A stretch of DNA of 64,000 nucleotides. It comes from Bradyrhizobium lablabi. GTDB taxonomy: Bacteria > Pseudomonadota > Alphaproteobacteria > Rhizobiales > Xanthobacteraceae. The DNA lies in the NCBI RefSeq assembly GCF_018131005.1, contig NZ_JAFCJK010000001.1:558001-622000 (forward strand). Direction: 5' to 3'. Under the pieces are notes generated by a model. It was not told where the DNA came from. It ran no database searches and saw nothing but the letters and a program-made list of their open reading frames with translations. Made by a program: the position numbers and the translations under genes. Each line of letters begins with the position of its first letter. The stretch's first letter is position 1. Below, in pieces: positions 17,183 through 24,788 of the stretch.

Positions 17183-18646
17183 TTGATTCATCGCAGCTTG
17201 GTTCGCGCGCTTCTTGGGTCGGCCGCCATCGCGGCCGCTGTTTTGTTGGCCGGCTGTAACAGCGACCAGGTCTCGCTCGCGAACAACGCCAAGGCCAACC
17301 AGCCGGTCCCGCCAAAACTGCTGGCCACGATATCCGAGAAGGACATGGATCTGCAGTCGCCGATCCTGGTCCGCCTGTTCAAGCAGGAAGCCGAGCTCGA
17401 GGTCTGGAAGCAGGACCGCTCCGGCCGCTTTGCTCTGCTCAAGACCTATCCGATCTGCCGCTGGTCGGGCGATCTCGGTCCGAAGGTCCGCGAAGGTGAC
17501 CGCCAGGCGCCCGAGGGGTTCTATTCCATCAACCCCAGCCAGATGAATCCGCAGTCGGCCTATTATCTCTCCTTCAACACCGGCTATCCCAACGCTTTCG
17601 ACCGCTCGCTCGGCCGCACCGGCTCGCAACTGATGGTGCATGGCGACTGTTCGTCGCGCGGCTGCTACGCGATGACCGACGAGCAGATCGCGGAAATCTA
17701 TTCGCTCGGCCGCGAATCCTTCTTCGGCGGCCAGAAGGCGTTCCAGTTGCAGGCCTATCCGTTCCGGATGACGCCGATCAACATGGCCAAGCACCGCAAC
17801 AATCCGAACATGCCTTTCTGGAAGATGATCAAGGAAGGCTATGATCATTTCGAGGTGACGAAGCAGGAGCCGAAGGTCGACTTCTGCGAGAAGAAATACG
17901 TCTTCGACGCGGCGAAGCCCGCCAACGCGACCCGCGAACCGGTGTTCGACGCCGCCGCCAAGTGTCCGGCCTATGTGGTCCCGGACGAGATCGCCAACGC
18001 TGTTCGCGGGAAGCAGCAGGAAGAGGCGGCCGAGACTTCAAAACTGATCGCCAAGGGCACGCCGCTGGCGCGGATGAACACCGGCATCGACGGCGGCATG
18101 AACAAGATCTTCGCCTCGAAGATTCCGGAAGGTAACACCGGTCTCTCCGAAGGCGGCGACAGCCAGAGCCTCGCATCGCTGGAGCTGGCGCGCGCCCCCG
18201 GCACGATCCCCGGCACTGTCAATCCGCCCAAGCCCAACCTGGCGGTCCAGCCCGAAGAGCCTGCCGTCGCGGTGTCGGCGCCTCCCGCAACGACATCCGC
18301 TACCCGCGTCGCCTCGGCTGCGCCGCCCGAAAAATCCGATGGATTCTTTGCGAAGCTCGCCCGCAAGGTCGGCATCGGCAATACCGCCGACGCCACCCAG
18401 GCGAACGCCGCCGCTGCGCCCGCTCCCACGCCGGCCAAGCCGAAGGTCGCCGAGGCCAAACCACAATCGGTGGTCCGCGTCGCACCGAAGCCGGCCGAGC
18501 CCAAGCAGGCCGCCAAGTCCGTGCGGAAACCGTCGGTCTCCACAGCAGCAGCAGCGCCCAGTGCGGCTACTGGCACCCAAATCGCCGGCTCCGCGCCGGC
18601 CGTGCAGTCGAGTTCGTTTGACGGCCGCTTCTCGGCGATGAAGTAA
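17183..18646 (+). CDS. L,D-transpeptidase (YkuD/YafK-type) lipoprotein
   Basis: The protein contains an L,D-transpeptidase catalytic motif, VHGDCSSRGCYAMTD at about residues 153-167, with the His, Ser and nucleophilic Cys of the YkuD fold in the YafK-like arrangement. Such enzymes remodel peptidoglycan or detach/attach outer-membrane proteins. The N terminus is a lipoprotein signal (LLAGC lipobox, Cys about residue 25). The C-terminal 200 residues are Ala/Pro/Lys-rich and low complexity. The best start is TTG 17183, with GGAG seven bases upstream; GTG 17168 is an alternative that adds five residues. The product is about 487 residues. Confidence 0.85.
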   Translation: MIHRSLVRALLGSAAIAAAVLLAGCNSDQVSLANNAKANQPVPPKLLATISEKDMDLQSPILVRLFKQEAELEVWKQDRSGRFALLKTYPICRWSGDLGPKVREGDRQAPEGFYSINPSQMNPQSAYYLSFNTGYPNAFDRSLGRTGSQLMVHGDCSSRGCYAMTDEQIAEIYSLGRESFFGGQKAFQLQAYPFRMTPINMAKHRNNPNMPFWKMIKEGYDHFEVTKQEPKVDFCEKKYVFDAAKPANATREPVFDAAAKCPAYVVPDEIANAVRGKQQEEAAETSKLIAKGTPLARMNTGIDGGMNKIFASKIPEGNTGLSEGGDSQSLASLELARAPGTIPGTVNPPKPNLAVQPEEPAVAVSAPPATTSATRVASAAPPEKSDGFFAKLARKVGIGNTADATQANAAAAPAPTPAKPKVAEAKPQSVVRVAPKPAEPKQAAKSVRKPSVSTAAAAPSAATGTQIAGSAPAVQSSSFDGRFSAMK

Positions 18647-18848
18647 GCGCCCGCGGCGGCCCTGGATTCATCGCCGTCGTCGCGGCGGAGGGCCTTCGCG
18701 AAGTCTACGGCGGACACGTCGCGTCGCCACAATGATGCGGCGGAGATTTCGGATTCGATTGTCAAACAGCGATGAAGATACGAGTCCGTGTTCTCGCGAC
18801 ATCAATTGCCCGAGGTTTGATCTCGCTTCGCCCTCTCTTCAACAGAGG
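18647..18848. other. Intergenic stretch before the structured repeat
   Basis: About 200 bases with no supported gene. It is moderately AT-enriched near 18740-18830 compared with the flanking core genes. I see no promoter or terminator I would defend. Confidence 0.4.
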
Positions 18849-19170
18849 GCGCAGGGAAAGCCGGGTGCCGATCGCACCCATGGGCCCGGTGCAACAAAAA
18901 GCACCGGGGGTAGGACCACAGGTGTAACCGGAAACAACCCGGCTTTCCCTGCGCGATGGTTTTACGGTGTCCTTCGTGCTCTTCTCGGTGAGACCAGCTT
19001 TGTTGTCACCGTCGCCCGCAGCGGCTTGCCGCTCACGAACTTAACACCTGCATCGGGGCGTCAGAACCACACGACTTCGCCGTCCGCCTTGGCACGTTCG
19101 CCTCGTGTGCCGCAGCGTCCACCGCATCTCGACCCAACACCCGTGACGATGGCGAAGCGCCCCTCAATCG
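18849..19170 (+). repeat. Structured dispersed repeat, candidate non-coding RNA
   Basis: This block is dense in nested inverted repeats. Perfect 18-base arms GCGCAGGGAAAGCCGGGT (18849-18866) and its reverse complement (18937-18954) enclose two more perfect hairpins: GGGTGC/GCACCC (18863-18879) and CCCGGTGC/GCACCGGG (18885-18908, loop AACAAAAA). Further short dyads continue to about 19170. The translated frame contains phrases (HTTSPSA, LTPASGRQ) that I recall from many spurious 'hypothetical proteins' in Bradyrhizobium annotations. That suggests a multi-copy element rather than a coding gene. Strand and true ends are uncertain. It lies at the left boundary of the accessory region. Confidence 0.6.
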
Positions 19171-19377
19171 GATGAGACGGGCGGATTAGACGGCTGATTT
19201 GGGTGAAACGCGAAGCGGAATGTTTTTCGCGTGAGGGCTTGCCTCGTCGGGCAAATCAGTGATTGCCGCGGCCGGCGCCACGAGGCTCAGGGGCGAGAAT
19301 CCACACCTTGCGGAAGCGGCGGTCGAACGGCGAGGCAATGAGCGAGAGCAAGCCATGAACGAGAGCAAGCCAGGGCT

Positions 19378-19836
19378 TCATGCCGTCCTGGTCTTCTTGG
19401 CTTTCGCTTGCTTCCTCGCAGGCGCCTTCTTCGATTTGGCTTGATTGTAGTCGACGGCGGCGCGCATGAGATTTTTCAGAGCACGCTCGTCAATCTTGTC
19501 GCCCTCGTGAAAATCGATGGCGCGTCTCACATTGCCTTCGAGGCTGGAGTTGAACAGGCCCGACGGATCCTCCAACGAGGCGCCGTTGGCGAAGGTCATC
19601 TTCACAACGCTCTTGTAAGTCTCGCCGGTGCAAAGGATCCCGCCGTGCGACCAAACCGGAACGCCTCGCCACTTCCACTCTTCGACCACGTCGGGTACGG
19701 CCTGCCTGATGAGCATTCGGACCCGAGCGAGCGTCTGGCCCCGCCAGTCGCCCAGCTCCTCGATTCTCGCATCGATCAGCCGAGAGGGAGAGCCCCCGCC
19801 GCTTGGTTCCTTCGCGCCGCTCTTCTTCACGCTCAT
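19378..19836 (-). CDS. DUF1801 domain-containing protein
   Basis: This 152-residue cytosolic protein has the DUF1801 (YdhG-like) pattern: LIDARIEELGDWRGQTLARVRMLI, then PDVVEEWKWRGVPVWSHGGILCTGETYKSVVKMTF and LFNSSLEGNVRRAIDFHEGDKID. The C-terminal about 20 residues are Lys/Ala-rich and probably disordered or nucleic-acid binding. The family is functionally uncharacterised; members often travel with SRPBCC/AHSA1 proteins and ArsR regulators, as here. It is on the same strand as the ArsR-SRPBCC unit but about 215 bases downstream, so co-transcription is possible, not shown. Confidence 0.88.
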   Translation of the reverse strand: MSVKKSGAKEPSGGGSPSRLIDARIEELGDWRGQTLARVRMLIRQAVPDVVEEWKWRGVPVWSHGGILCTGETYKSVVKMTFANGASLEDPSGLFNSSLEGNVRRAIDFHEGDKIDERALKNLMRAAVDYNQAKSKKAPARKQAKAKKTRTA

Positions 19837-20051
19837 TGTCCCTTTTTTCGTGGCCGGTGCGTTCCGCTCAGATTCGTTCGCCCGGCAATTGGCTGGCTCG
19901 CCTTACCCATGCCGCGAGTTGGACTTCGGATTACCTCCGGCAAGAAGCGCCGGATTTGCCACACGCCGCCTGGAGGCGTGCATTCCGGCGACCTTCGCTG
20001 ACGACCTGGGCGTCCTTTCGGCCATTGCGTCCACTCCCGTTCGCCGAATTG

Positions 20052-20258
20052 TCAGCCATTTCGCCATTTGGCGGCGTAGGGCAGTACAAACATGTACAGG
20101 CCAGTGAGCAGGAGCAAGACGAGCGGGAGCAGCGCCAGCAGGCCGACCCAGACGGCGGGCGTCACCTGCGTCATGGCAACGATATTGACGATGACGGCCA
20201 CCGTGAATGCGATGGACAGCCAACGGTGGATTTGCCGTATCAACTGATTCCAGTTCAA
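20052..20258 (-). CDS. Small two-helix membrane protein
   Basis: This 68-residue protein begins at TTG 20258, with a near-perfect AGGAGG five bases upstream (20264-20269). It has an amphipathic N terminus (WNQLIRQIHRWL) and two hydrophobic helices (about residues 15-33 and 39-60), ending in FVLPYAAKWRNG. It lies 37 bases downstream of the SRPBCC gene and is probably the third cistron of the ArsR operon. I recall similar short 'HRWLSIAFTV' proteins in related genomes, usually unannotated in function. A role in small-molecule export or in anchoring a partner is conceivable but unsupported. Confidence 0.75.
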   Translation of the reverse strand: MNWNQLIRQIHRWLSIAFTVAVIVNIVAMTQVTPAVWVGLLALLPLVLLLLTGLYMFVLPYAAKWRNG

Positions 20259-20295
20259 CAAGACCTCCTTTGACGACGAGCCAAGGCGCGGCGGA

Positions 20296-20727
20296 CTAAT
20301 CGACCCGCGTCAGCACCTGTTCCAGGTTTGCAAGGAATTGCTTCCAGCCGGCGTGGGCGCCGCCATAGGCCTGCTTCTGGCTCGGCTGGAAGCCCGATTG
20401 CTCCACGCGCAGGTGCGTGCCATCGCGCGTCGGCGTGAGCGTAAAGGTCACGACACTCCTCAGATCATAGGCCGCATCGTCATGCGAGAAATTCCAGGTG
20501 TAGGACAGCGTGCGGTCCTGCTCGACCGCAAGAACCTCACAGTCCAGCACGCCGCCCCATTCGCCGCGAAGGTTGAAGCTGTGACCGACGACCGGCTTGA
20601 AATCGCTCTTCATCAGCCACTCCTCCATCAGATGCGGTTGCGTGAGCGCGCGCCAGATCTTCTCCGGCGGATGGGGAAGCTCCCGTTCGACGATAACGGA
20701 GCGGGTCTCGGTCGCAGCTTTGGTCAT
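20296..20727 (-). CDS. SRPBCC (AHSA1-like) domain protein
   Basis: This 143-residue protein has the START/Bet v1-like SRPBCC fold of the AHSA1 type: VERELPHPPEKIWRALTQPHLMEEWL at the N terminus, GGVLDCEVLAVEQDRTLSYTW in the middle, and LRVEQSGFQ and AHAGWKQFLANLEQVL at the C-terminal helix. These small hydrophobic-ligand-binding proteins are commonly encoded directly after ArsR-type repressors, as here. Its ATG overlaps the ArsR stop (ATGA), so the two are translationally coupled. The ligand is unknown. Confidence 0.92.
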   Translation of the reverse strand: MTKAATETRSVIVERELPHPPEKIWRALTQPHLMEEWLMKSDFKPVVGHSFNLRGEWGGVLDCEVLAVEQDRTLSYTWNFSHDDAAYDLRSVVTFTLTPTRDGTHLRVEQSGFQPSQKQAYGGAHAGWKQFLANLEQVLTRVD

Positions 20728-21047
20728 TGGTCCATCCTCTTGAGGAGATCTTCGAGACGATCGAACCGGCTCTGCCAGAAGCCGGTCATCCGGCTGGTCC
20801 AGTCGATCAGCGGAGCCAGCGCGCTAAGCTGCGCGCTGTAGTGGGTCTGGCGGCCTTCATGACGATCGCGCACCAGTCCGGCCTGCTTCAGCACCGCGAG
20901 ATGCTTGGAGACGGCCGGCTGCGAAATCCCGGCCCGCGCCGTCAGCGCCCCGACCGTCTTCTCTCCTTCGCGGCAGAGCCGCTCGAAGATGGCCCGCCGG
21001 GTCGGATCGGCAAGCGTTCTGAAGAGCATGTCGTGCGCACTGGGCAT
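20724..21047 (-). CDS. ArsR family transcriptional repressor
   Basis: This 107-residue winged-helix protein shows the ArsR/SmtB pattern: FRTLADPTRRAIFERLCREGEKTVGALTARAGISQPAVSKHLAVLKQAGLVRDRHEGRQTHY, with the recognition helix around SQPAVSKHLAVL. It lacks the ELCVCDL metal-site motif of arsenic-sensing ArsR, so it is more like the SdpR/YgaV-type regulators paired with SRPBCC proteins. ATG 21047 was preferred over a TTG six bases upstream. An ATAAC-based dyad array lies directly upstream and is the probable operator for autorepression. Confidence 0.92.
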   Translation of the reverse strand: MPSAHDMLFRTLADPTRRAIFERLCREGEKTVGALTARAGISQPAVSKHLAVLKQAGLVRDRHEGRQTHYSAQLSALAPLIDWTSRMTGFWQSRFDRLEDLLKRMDQ

Positions 21048-21056
21048 GGTCAATCA

Positions 21057-21088
21057 ATAACTCGCTGGTTATCGATCCATGTATAACC
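21057..21088. promoter_or_regulatory. Probable ArsR operator with ATAAC half-sites
   Basis: Three half-sites form two overlapping dyads: ATAAC-N6-GTTAT (21057-21072) and GGTTAT-N10-ATAACC (21067-21088). They begin 10 bases upstream of the ArsR ATG, where a repressor would block transcription. Binding by the encoded ArsR is inferred from position. Confidence 0.55.
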
Positions 21089-21231
21089 GCCGAGATATAT
21101 GTTGGTCAAGGGGAAAGACGGCCACCCTTTTGGCCGCGACGTTGTCGGCGCGGTCGGCGAGGAATGGCGCAGGGAACAAACGCAAGGATCGCCCGTGGCG
21201 TGTATCGGGCGCGAGCGCGATCAAATTACCT

Positions 21232-22176
21232 TCACCTGCACGGCGACCCCTCCCGACCGTCGGGGCATCTGCCTGATGCCATCGCCATGGTGCGCAAATA
21301 GGCGACCAGCGCATCCAGGTCGGCGTCTGAGAGGATATCTTTGCTGAAGCCGATCATCTTTTGACCGGGCCATGTGCGGACTGCCTGCGGATCTCGGATG
21401 ATGGCGCGCAGTCCGGCCTCGGTCAGGTATTGTGTCGGATACATCGGGCGTCCGAAATCGGGTCCGGTATCGCTCGCGCCGCCGCCATTTAACCGATGGC
21501 ACGGCAGGCATAGCGTGACGAAAACATCTTGTCCGTGTCGTGCTGGAGCGTCGACTGCTGTCGTCGCCGGCACCGCCAGTTGAGCCCAACGGCGAACCGG
21601 GCTCTCGACAAGGGTCAAACTGATCACCTGATAGGGCCATTGCTCACGGGTGATTGCTGACCGTTCCGGTTGATTCCAGATCAGGTAGAACGGACCAGCG
21701 GTCTCGGTCTTCTGCGGCAGTGGCGGCCACGGATGCGCGGGATCTTCGACGGCGATATACGCGACGGCGCCGCCGCTTGCGCCACGCGCGATCAGTGCAA
21801 AAGGAATCTGGCTGACGAAGCCGTCCCGTGCTTTGGCCTCGACGGTATCGAATTTCGGATCGACGTTGTTGCCCAGGAGAGCCAAAAGCGGCACGGCGCG
21901 ATAGGCGACGGTGTGGCGATAGACGTCGTCCGTTGCGCTCAACGTCGCGACGTCGGGCCTGTTCAACAGTTGAGGGACCGTAAAATGCTGCTCGTTCGCA
22001 CTGCTATTGATGACAAGCACGGGTTCTGCTGCTGATCGGGGCTGCGCGCGAGCCTGGCTCCATGCGCCGAGCAGCAGCAAAACGACGGTTGCAATGAGAA
22101 CAGGCCTGAGCGCAGGCCAGCCGCGCCGCGAAGGACGCGGTCGCTTCGTGTTGCAGAAACAAGCCCGGTTTGACAT
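21232..22176 (-). CDS. Monohaem cytochrome c family protein, exported
   Basis: This 314-residue exported protein begins with a signal anchor or signal peptide (PVLIATVVLLLLGAWSQARA, about residues 25-45). The middle domain (about 55-205) resembles molybdopterin-like or 'oxidoreductase-associated' sequences but is not confidently recognisable. The C-terminal cytochrome c domain has a single CLPCH haem-binding motif near residue 223 and a likely Met ligand in GQKMIGFSKDILSD near 275. It would act in the periplasm as an electron carrier. No dedicated dehydrogenase partner is encoded nearby. Both flanks are accessory-type genes, so its redox partner is not evident. Confidence 0.85.
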   Translation of the reverse strand: MSNRACFCNTKRPRPSRRGWPALRPVLIATVVLLLLGAWSQARAQPRSAAEPVLVINSSANEQHFTVPQLLNRPDVATLSATDDVYRHTVAYRAVPLLALLGNNVDPKFDTVEAKARDGFVSQIPFALIARGASGGAVAYIAVEDPAHPWPPLPQKTETAGPFYLIWNQPERSAITREQWPYQVISLTLVESPVRRWAQLAVPATTAVDAPARHGQDVFVTLCLPCHRLNGGGASDTGPDFGRPMYPTQYLTEAGLRAIIRDPQAVRTWPGQKMIGFSKDILSDADLDALVAYLRTMAMASGRCPDGREGSPCR

Positions 22177-22185
22177 CTACCATAT

Positions 22186-22213
22186 CCCCAATCAACTCGA
22201 GTTGATGCTGGGG
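22186..22213. promoter_or_regulatory. Long palindrome upstream of the cytochrome c gene
   Basis: A perfect 16-base palindrome ATCAACTCGAGTTGAT (22191-22206) is flanked by CCCCA and TGGGG, extending the dyad to 28 bases. It lies 10 bases upstream of the cytochrome gene start and downstream of the glycosyltransferase gene stop. It may be an operator or a terminator-like hairpin; no T tract follows, so an operator is slightly favoured. Confidence 0.4.
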
Positions 22214-22246
22214 CCTGCCACAACAAGATCGCCGAATCCGCTGCGT

Positions 22247-23257
22247 TCAGGCTGCCCCACGCGCAGATCGCGCAAGCGTCGGCGTCAGCACGTCTGCAAG
22301 CCAGCCAAGGTCATCACCATGCGGAAACCACCCGGCGTGAGCGAGTTCCTCGTCGTGCGGCCCGCGTGGGAACTCGATGCCGGCTGGAAGCCCACTACGC
22401 AGCATAACCGCGCGGCATTTGGGGTAGTCGCGCACGCGCCATTCCGGCCGATGCGTTGGAAAGAATGCCAGGCATGGCACATCGAACGCATCAGCCAAGT
22501 GCACCATGGCGGTGTCTGTCGATATCACCAGCCGGGCATGACGAATTAACCCACATAAGTCTTCAAGCGCCCCGAAGGGCGCAGCGTGGAACACCTGGCC
22601 GACAAGTTCGTCAGGCACCTCTCCCTGAGTTACGACAGGCCCGACGGCAAGCGCCTCTCGTAAAATTCCAGCATGAATCGCCGCGGGCATGCTGCGTAGA
22701 CGTATCGACGAATTTGGACAAACGAGGATGTAGCCAGGCGGATAGAGCGGAGGTGTTTGCGTTACGCGTGGTGCCAGCCACGTGTTGCGCTTGCAGCCTG
22801 GAGGGATCGAATTCGAGGCGATGCCAAGCCGCTGAAGGAAGAAATCTATCATCGAGGTTTGCTGGAAATCCTGATCGAAAGCGAAGTCGCGCATGTCGAT
22901 GACGCGAGCGGCCGAGTAAGCGGGATCGAATCGTCGCTCCTTGCCTGCGAAATCCCACGGAAGCGTCTTCCGTTTGGCGAACTCGGCGACCGCATGGATC
23001 GCCTGAACCATGACCGGGAGATTGGGCAATCGGAACAGCGTTACCCCGCGCGGAATGACCCCGATCCGGATAGCTACCGAAAGCGCTTGCAATCCAATGA
23101 TTCCATCGCCCAACGTTCGGCCAAAGCCGTTGAGAATGCAAACGGATGCATGCTGCTCGTGCCCGGCCTCGGGAGCAAATGCGGTGGGGTTCTCCGCCGG
23201 CCGCAAGCTCCATTCTGCTTCGTTCATCACGGTCGGAAGGACTCTTGGCACCGTCAC
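22247..23257 (-). CDS. Glycosyltransferase family 9-like (heptosyltransferase-like) protein
   Basis: This protein of about 336 residues has the GT9 layout. An N-terminal GLGD-like segment, NGFGRTLGDGIIGLQAL, is followed by a donor-site half with GYILVCPNSSIRLRSMP and the C-terminal LCGLIRHARLVISTDTAMVHLADAFDVPCLAFFPTHRPEW. The last is the typical STDTG..HLA nucleotide-sugar region of ADP-heptose transferases. It is divergent from canonical WaaC/WaaF and has no LPS gene neighbours, so the acceptor is unknown. The start is uncertain: GTG 23257 or ATG 23227. Base composition is less GC-rich than the core genes, suggesting transfer. Confidence 0.75.
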   Translation of the reverse strand: MTVPRVLPTVMNEAEWSLRPAENPTAFAPEAGHEQHASVCILNGFGRTLGDGIIGLQALSVAIRIGVIPRGVTLFRLPNLPVMVQAIHAVAEFAKRKTLPWDFAGKERRFDPAYSAARVIDMRDFAFDQDFQQTSMIDFFLQRLGIASNSIPPGCKRNTWLAPRVTQTPPLYPPGYILVCPNSSIRLRSMPAAIHAGILREALAVGPVVTQGEVPDELVGQVFHAAPFGALEDLCGLIRHARLVISTDTAMVHLADAFDVPCLAFFPTHRPEWRVRDYPKCRAVMLRSGLPAGIEFPRGPHDEELAHAGWFPHGDDLGWLADVLTPTLARSARGAA

Positions 23258-23532
23258 CAGGTTGTCCGCAGAAGCGGTTCAACAAAGGAGCCTAGAATCC
23301 CTCCGCTGCACTTCGGTTTCGAAAGGCCAAGGAGTTGTTACGATTGAAATACAATCAGCACGGGCCAGACCATAGGGCTTCCTCGATCAAGGGCACGGCC
23401 GCGCCTCCGGCGCTTCGTATCGCTCGACGATTGCCTCTGTCGTCGTGGCTTTCCCATGAAGAATCTGACCTTGCGCATCCTCAATGTGCAAGGCGGGGAT
23501 GCTCTATCAAGAGCCGGGACGAAACAGCTATG

Positions 23533-23630
23533 GCGTTTTCGCGCGAAACAGGTGCCGGTTCGCGTGAAGAAAGCGCGTCAAAACAAGTATCTGGAGCTTC
23601 GGCTCCGATTCAATCAGGCCGAAGCTCTAG
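23533..23630. repeat. Dispersed hairpin repeat, copy A
   Basis: This copy holds both halves of the repeat: GCGTTTTCGC...AAGAAAGCGCGTC, then the hairpin GAGCTTCGGC (23594-23603) pairing perfectly with GCCGAAGCTC (23618-23627). The terminal CTCTAG contains the stop codon (TAG on the minus strand) of the BKACE gene. As minus-strand RNA, the hairpin directly follows the stop and then a T-rich CTTGTTTTG, so it can act as that gene's terminator. Other copies or parts are near 38611-38694, 48942, 58537 and 60833. The rest of the 23258-23532 gap holds no gene I can support. Confidence 0.7.
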
Positions 23631-24454
23631 GCAGCAAGCCGGAGCAACTGCCTTGTCTCCGCCACGGTAGCGGGACGGCGGCCGTAATCGCCGGCCATGT
23701 CGACGATGCGCTTGACCAGGGCCGCGTTGGATGGCGCGAGCGTATTGCGGTCGAGACGCACATTGTCTTCAAGGCCCGTGCGGCAGTGACCGCCAAGCTC
23801 GAGCGACCAGCGATTGAGCGTGATCTGGTCGCGGCCGATTCCCGCGCCTGTCCAGGTCGCCTCCGGTGCGAGGCGCTTGAGCGTGGTCACGTAGAACTCG
23901 AACACTTCGCGATCGACCGGCATGGCGTTCTTCACGCCCATCACAAACTGAACGTGCAGCGTGCCCGCTATCCTGCCGGCTCTTTGCATCTCGACGGCCT
24001 TGAAGATCATCGACAGGTCGAATGCCTCGATCTCGGGCTTCACCCCATGCTCGCGCATCTCGGATGCGAGCCATTCAACCAGATCGGGGCTGTTCTCGTA
24101 GACCCGCGTCGGGAAATTGCAGGAGCCCGTGGACAGCGAGCACATATCAGGCCTGAGGGAAATCATGCCACCACGCTCGCGCCCGGCGCCGGAGCGGCCA
24201 CCCGTCGAAAGCTGGATGACCATCCCGGGGCAATGCTTCCGCACGCCCTCGACCAGCCTCGCAAAGCGCTCCGGATCGGATGTGGGGGAACCATCATCCT
24301 TGCGTACATGCGCGTGGACCAAGGTGGCGCCGGCCTCGAACGCCTCCTGCGTCGATTCGATCTGCTCGCTGACAGTGATAGGCACGGCCGGGTTGTCGGA
24401 CTTCTGCGGGAGTGAACCGGTGATAGCGATCGTAATGATGCAGGGCGTGGTCAT
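23627..24454 (-). CDS. 3-keto-5-aminohexanoate cleavage protein (BKACE family)
   Basis: This 275-residue enzyme belongs to the BKACE (DUF849) TIM-barrel family, which condenses beta-keto acids with acetyl-CoA using Zn2+. Signatures are AGATLVHAHVRKDDGSPT (zinc-binding His pair, about residues 43-60), STGGRSGAGRERGG, EIEAFDLSM and QFVMGVKNAMP, then TWTGAGIGRDQ and GLEDNV near the end. ATG 24454 was chosen because GGAGGG lies at the proper distance; the ATG six bases upstream abuts the ribosome site. The substrate could be 3-keto-5-aminohexanoate, dehydrocarnitine or another beta-keto acid. Its stop lies within the dispersed repeat. Confidence 0.92.
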   Translation of the reverse strand: MTTPCIITIAITGSLPQKSDNPAVPITVSEQIESTQEAFEAGATLVHAHVRKDDGSPTSDPERFARLVEGVRKHCPGMVIQLSTGGRSGAGRERGGMISLRPDMCSLSTGSCNFPTRVYENSPDLVEWLASEMREHGVKPEIEAFDLSMIFKAVEMQRAGRIAGTLHVQFVMGVKNAMPVDREVFEFYVTTLKRLAPEATWTGAGIGRDQITLNRWSLELGGHCRTGLEDNVRLDRNTLAPSNAALVKRIVDMAGDYGRRPATVAETRQLLRLAA

Positions 24455-24550
24455 TCTCATCCCTCCATATGATTTTGGCTCGGATAATATCCGCCTGTCT
24501 CGCCCCTGTCATCGCGCATGCCCAACATGGCTTGCTCGACGGCTTGGTTC

Positions 24551-24716
24551 GGCGGACCATTCGGCTGGGAATCGCGCGTGAGCCGGCGCCGTGCGCAAGA
24601 TTCGACGCGACGCCATCCAGCGCAAGGCTGTCCGACTTCCGGAACTTGCCTCGATGAGCCCGTCGAAAGAGGCTGTCGTTGCCAACGCCTCCAACTGTGG
24701 CCGATGGGTCGGCTGG
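24551..24716 (-). pseudogene. Frameshifted remnant of a GH26-like glycosidase C-terminal region
   Basis: About 165 bases here align with 26089-26265, inside the tail of the intact glycosidase. Shared runs include GGCGGACCATTCGGCTGGGA and GGCTGTCGTTGCCAACGCCT. Translated on the minus strand, the parental phrases TVGGVGNDSL, GLIEASSG, SDSLALDGVASNLAHGAG and PSRMV appear but fall in different frames, so several indels have broken the frame. It is a decayed duplicate, not a working gene. It sits between the BKACE gene and the GNAT gene; the remainder of 24455-24788 shows nothing else I can support. Confidence 0.75.
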
Positions 24717-24788
24717 CTCAGGCGTGATTGGATTGCGACCATGCGAGTTGCTATCGCTGGCATGGTTGGTTCCAAAAGCGGGGCGATC

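Noticed and set aside
18732..19175. 147-codon open frame in the structured repeat
   Set aside because: The frame crosses perfect inverted repeats and resembles spurious translations of a dispersed element. I treat the region as non-coding.
19186..19368. 60-codon frame upstream of the DUF1801 gene region
   Set aside because: No ribosome site, no recognisable composition and no neighbour support.
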